Part shown: one piece after another, positions 51,064 through 64,000 of the stretch | Layout of the letters: every line of letters starts with the position of its first letter | Numbering within the stretch: the stretch's first letter is position 1 | Assembly: GCF_017654505.1 (NCBI RefSeq) | Contig: NC_054565.1 | Coordinates: 6,131,270-6,195,269, forward strand | Direction of reading: 5' to 3' | Source of the DNA: Polyodon spathula | Lineage: Eukaryota; Chordata; Actinopteri; Acipenseriformes; Polyodontidae | Length of the DNA: 64,000 bases | Notes under the pieces: generated by a model | What the model was told of the DNA's origin: nothing | Seen by the model: the letters and a program-made list of their open reading frames with translations, nothing else | Databases searched by the model: none | Program-made: the position numbers and the translations under genes

Positions 51064-51065
51064 GC

Positions 51066-61820
<10,755 letters not shown>

Positions 61821-62320
61821 NNNNNNNNNNNNNNNNNNNNNNNNNNNNNNNNNNNNNNNNNNNNNNNNNNNNNNNNNNNNNNNNNNNNNNNNNNNNNNNN
61901 NNNNNNNNNNNNNNNNNNNNNNNNNNNNNNNNNNNNNNNNNNNNNNNNNNNNNNNNNNNNNNNNNNNNNNNNNNNNNNNNNNNNNNNNNNNNNNNNNNNN
62001 NNNNNNNNNNNNNNNNNNNNNNNNNNNNNNNNNNNNNNNNNNNNNNNNNNNNNNNNNNNNNNNNNNNNNNNNNNNNNNNNNNNNNNNNNNNNNNNNNNNN
62101 NNNNNNNNNNNNNNNNNNNNNNNNNNNNNNNNNNNNNNNNNNNNNNNNNNNNNNNNNNNNNNNNNNNNNNNNNNNNNNNNNNNNNNNNNNNNNNNNNNNN
62201 NNNNNNNNNNNNNNNNNNNNNNNNNNNNNNNNNNNNNNNNNNNNNNNNNNNNNNNNNNNNNNNNNNNNNNNNNNNNNNNNNNNNNNNNNNNNNNNNNNNN
62301 NNNNNNNNNNNNNNNNNNNN
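61821..62320. other. Assembly gap, 500 N, inside kcnq4
   Basis: Exactly 500 N. It removes the 5' part of the helix A exon and possibly more. Confidence 0.99.
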
Positions 62321-63835
62321 CAAAACCTGGAGCGGTGAAAAGCGACCGCAGATTCCCAATGCCCCCCCCCCCAACCCCAACACCTCTTCCCAATTGCTCT
62401 TTCAAATGAACGGCCCCCCAGGAGTGAGAGTGGAAGGAAAACAACTCTCTGAGCGCCTTAGATCATGGCTGGGTCTTTTTGAAATCAGTCTCTTCCATTA
62501 AAAATGTTAAATATACCTCTGAAGCCCAGTTCCAACTGTTCAGTTTTGATGAAATATTCAGGAGCACGCAGCCGTGTGAAGCCACGTTTGTTTTCTAAGT
62601 ATCGATGTCTGAGAACACAGCTCTCCACATAGATGTATAGGCATAAGTAAATGTATAACCCCCTCATTATTTGCACAGCCCCCCAATTTACACCAAAAAT
62701 TCAAGGGTACAGTAGTAGAATGATGATGAGCTTAAATCCAGAATACTCAAAACACACTCTTCACCACATGACTCGTTATGCACCCGGATTTGAGTTGAAT
62801 ATCCTGTGAATTATTCCACTCCTCTTTCGTTCACTAGTCTTTGCGTGCCCTCTGTTTATGTATCCCTGGTCAAGACGTTCCCAAGTAGCTCTGTGACTAA
62901 TTCAAGATATTCTCGGCTGCAGACTTTATAAACAGATCCACCCACCTTCCATCCACCTTTGTTTTCGTGTGTCTCTCTGGCAGCTATATAGAGTACATTG
63001 TCATGGCAATGCACTGGACTGCGTTACAAGACATTATTAATAGGTGCTTTGATCAGGGAAACCGAACAGAACCTTTTAGAATGCTAACTATAACACGCTA
63101 ATAAGCACAGTTACAAATGCGGCACATTACTGTTTCTAGAGAAACTGCTTCTTATATACTGGGGAAAGGGAACGGCATTCTTAGAGGTGTTAAGCATGGC
63201 TGGTAGCTTGCTGCTGCAGAGCAGTTGTAGTGGACTGAATTGCTTTTCAAAGTCTGGATTCTTTCCACTAATGTTGCTTGTACAACACACAGCTCTTGTA
63301 CACTGTTTATTATTTGTTTATTTTGCAGACACCTTTATCCAAGGCTACTTATAAAGACTACCCAATCAAAAACACTACTGTGGAATGTGTATAAGCAATA
63401 ACACACTAGAGGGCGTGGGTTTTACTGCTCTGCTGTGTCTCCAACCACCTTCCGCTTCAGCTGAAGAAGGGCTTTTGTCTGAAACGCCCTGAAATAAGAT
63501 TTTTGAATCGTTTAAATCTTTTGTATAAAAAAAAAAAAAAGATTGTTTTTCATTTTTGTGCAATCAATAAAAAATGTAAACAGTTATATAAATCCTCCCA
63601 AACATATAAAAACAGAGATCATATAAAAGATCAGATCTCTCTCTCAGTCTCTTTATCTCTCTTTCCCTCTCTCTCTCTCTCTGTGCCTTTCAGCTCTCGT
63701 GTCCAGAAATATCTCCGTTATTAAAATTCCTCTCACAGCGCAGCGCTTCCCAGAATATCTGCCAATAATTAAACGCAGTCTGGGTTGAGATCAGCGACGC
63801 CGGAGCCTTTCTAAAAGTAGAGGCGCCAACGTCCG
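62321..63835. other. Probable kcnq4 intron
   Basis: I see no exon on the minus strand that would encode the expected Kv7 pore or post-S6 sequence. The stretch holds a reversed LINE/SINE tail, an X-box-like motif at 62997-63010 and pyrimidine-rich tracts. Confidence 0.6.
63318..63360 (-). mobile_element. Fish LINE/SINE 3' tail fragment, reverse copy
   Basis: Read on the minus strand it gives TAGCCTTGGATAAAGGTGTC followed by TGCAAAATAAA, a diverged copy of the tail seen on the plus strand at 2140-2205. Confidence 0.6.
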
Positions 63836-64000
63836 TGGGTGAGGGTGTAGCCCGGGGGGGTGAGAATGAGGGTGGGCATGGGGGTGAGGGTGTAGCCCGG
63901 GGGGGTGAGAATGAGGGTGGGCATGGGGGTGAGGGTGTAGCCCGGGGGGGTGAGAATGAGGGTGGGCATGGGGGTGAGGGTGTAGCCCGGGGGGGTGAGA
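63836..64000. repeat. 45-bp G-rich minisatellite running off the right edge
   Basis: Perfect or nearly perfect 45-bp units containing GAGGGTGTAGCCCGGGGGGG and GAGAATGAGGGTGGGCATGG; the TGTAG landmark falls at 63846, 63891, 63936 and 63981. The array is cut by the window end. Four or more G-runs per unit give quadruplex potential on the plus strand. Confidence 0.95.

Larger units (their letters stand above)
36821..51065. other. Intergenic stretch left of kcnq4
   Basis: No gene recognised. It contains the 36-bp minisatellite, a dispersed repeat pair (about 40022-40138 and 43386-43482), two full CRE palindromes (37874 and 46511), a TTA run and a CA run. The right part (from about 47730) may be a long kcnq4 3' UTR. 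Confidence 0.55.

Noticed and set aside
62321..64000. Further upstream kcnq4 exon
   Set aside because: I looked on the minus strand for the post-S6 and pore sequences expected before helix A and found none. The visible frames are short and unrelated.

Overview
The window is vertebrate nuclear DNA and looks like a ray-finned fish, possibly an early-diverging lineage such as sturgeon, paddlefish, gar or bowfin. The evidence is intron-split genes with GT-AG boundaries, dense TA, AAT and CA microsatellites, and a fish-type SINE/LINE tail. There is also an orexin receptor with a type-1-like C-terminus, a form I do not recall being described from teleosts. The species assignment is inference. Two runs of exactly 500 N (36321-36820 and 61821-62320) are assembly gaps.

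Four protein genes are supported, all on the minus strand. From left to right they are: a beta-type connexin of the GJB3/4/5 group (coding exon 6912-7694, candidate 5' noncoding exon near 9456); a ZNF706-like single zinc finger gene (coding exons 12342-12437 and 12735-12866, promoter-proximal exon near 14565); a complete seven-exon orexin/hypocretin receptor (18564-22409, 434 codons), best read as hcrtr1; and the 3' half of a KCNQ4 potassium channel gene (51066 to beyond 61820). The KCNQ4 channel core lies off the right edge or in the N gap.

Region by region: 1-6.9 kb is non-coding with two tRNA-like SINE copies and one LINE-tail fragment. 6.9-9.6 kb is the connexin gene. 10.4-14.7 kb is the ZNF706-like gene with its probable 3' UTR. 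14.7-18.5 kb is repeat-rich and holds a 30-bp palindromic minisatellite. 18.5-24 kb is hcrtr1. 24-51 kb is a long, largely unannotatable intergenic stretch with a 36-bp minisatellite at 43.9-44.7 kb, some regulatory-looking motifs and one weak orphan exon candidate. 51-64 kb is kcnq4, ending in a G-rich 45-bp minisatellite.

The genes do not form a pathway. Their grouping is of evolutionary interest: in human, HCRTR1, GJB3/4/5 and KCNQ4 are all on chromosome 1p, and their relatives HCRTR2, GJB7 and KCNQ5 are on chromosome 6. This matches a block from the early vertebrate genome duplications. I found no convincing new multi-gene system. The points most worth checking are the hcrtr1 assignment, a GC-AG intron in it, a small in-frame kcnq4 exon, a ZNF706 relative in the 1p-type block, and the palindromic 30-bp satellite.
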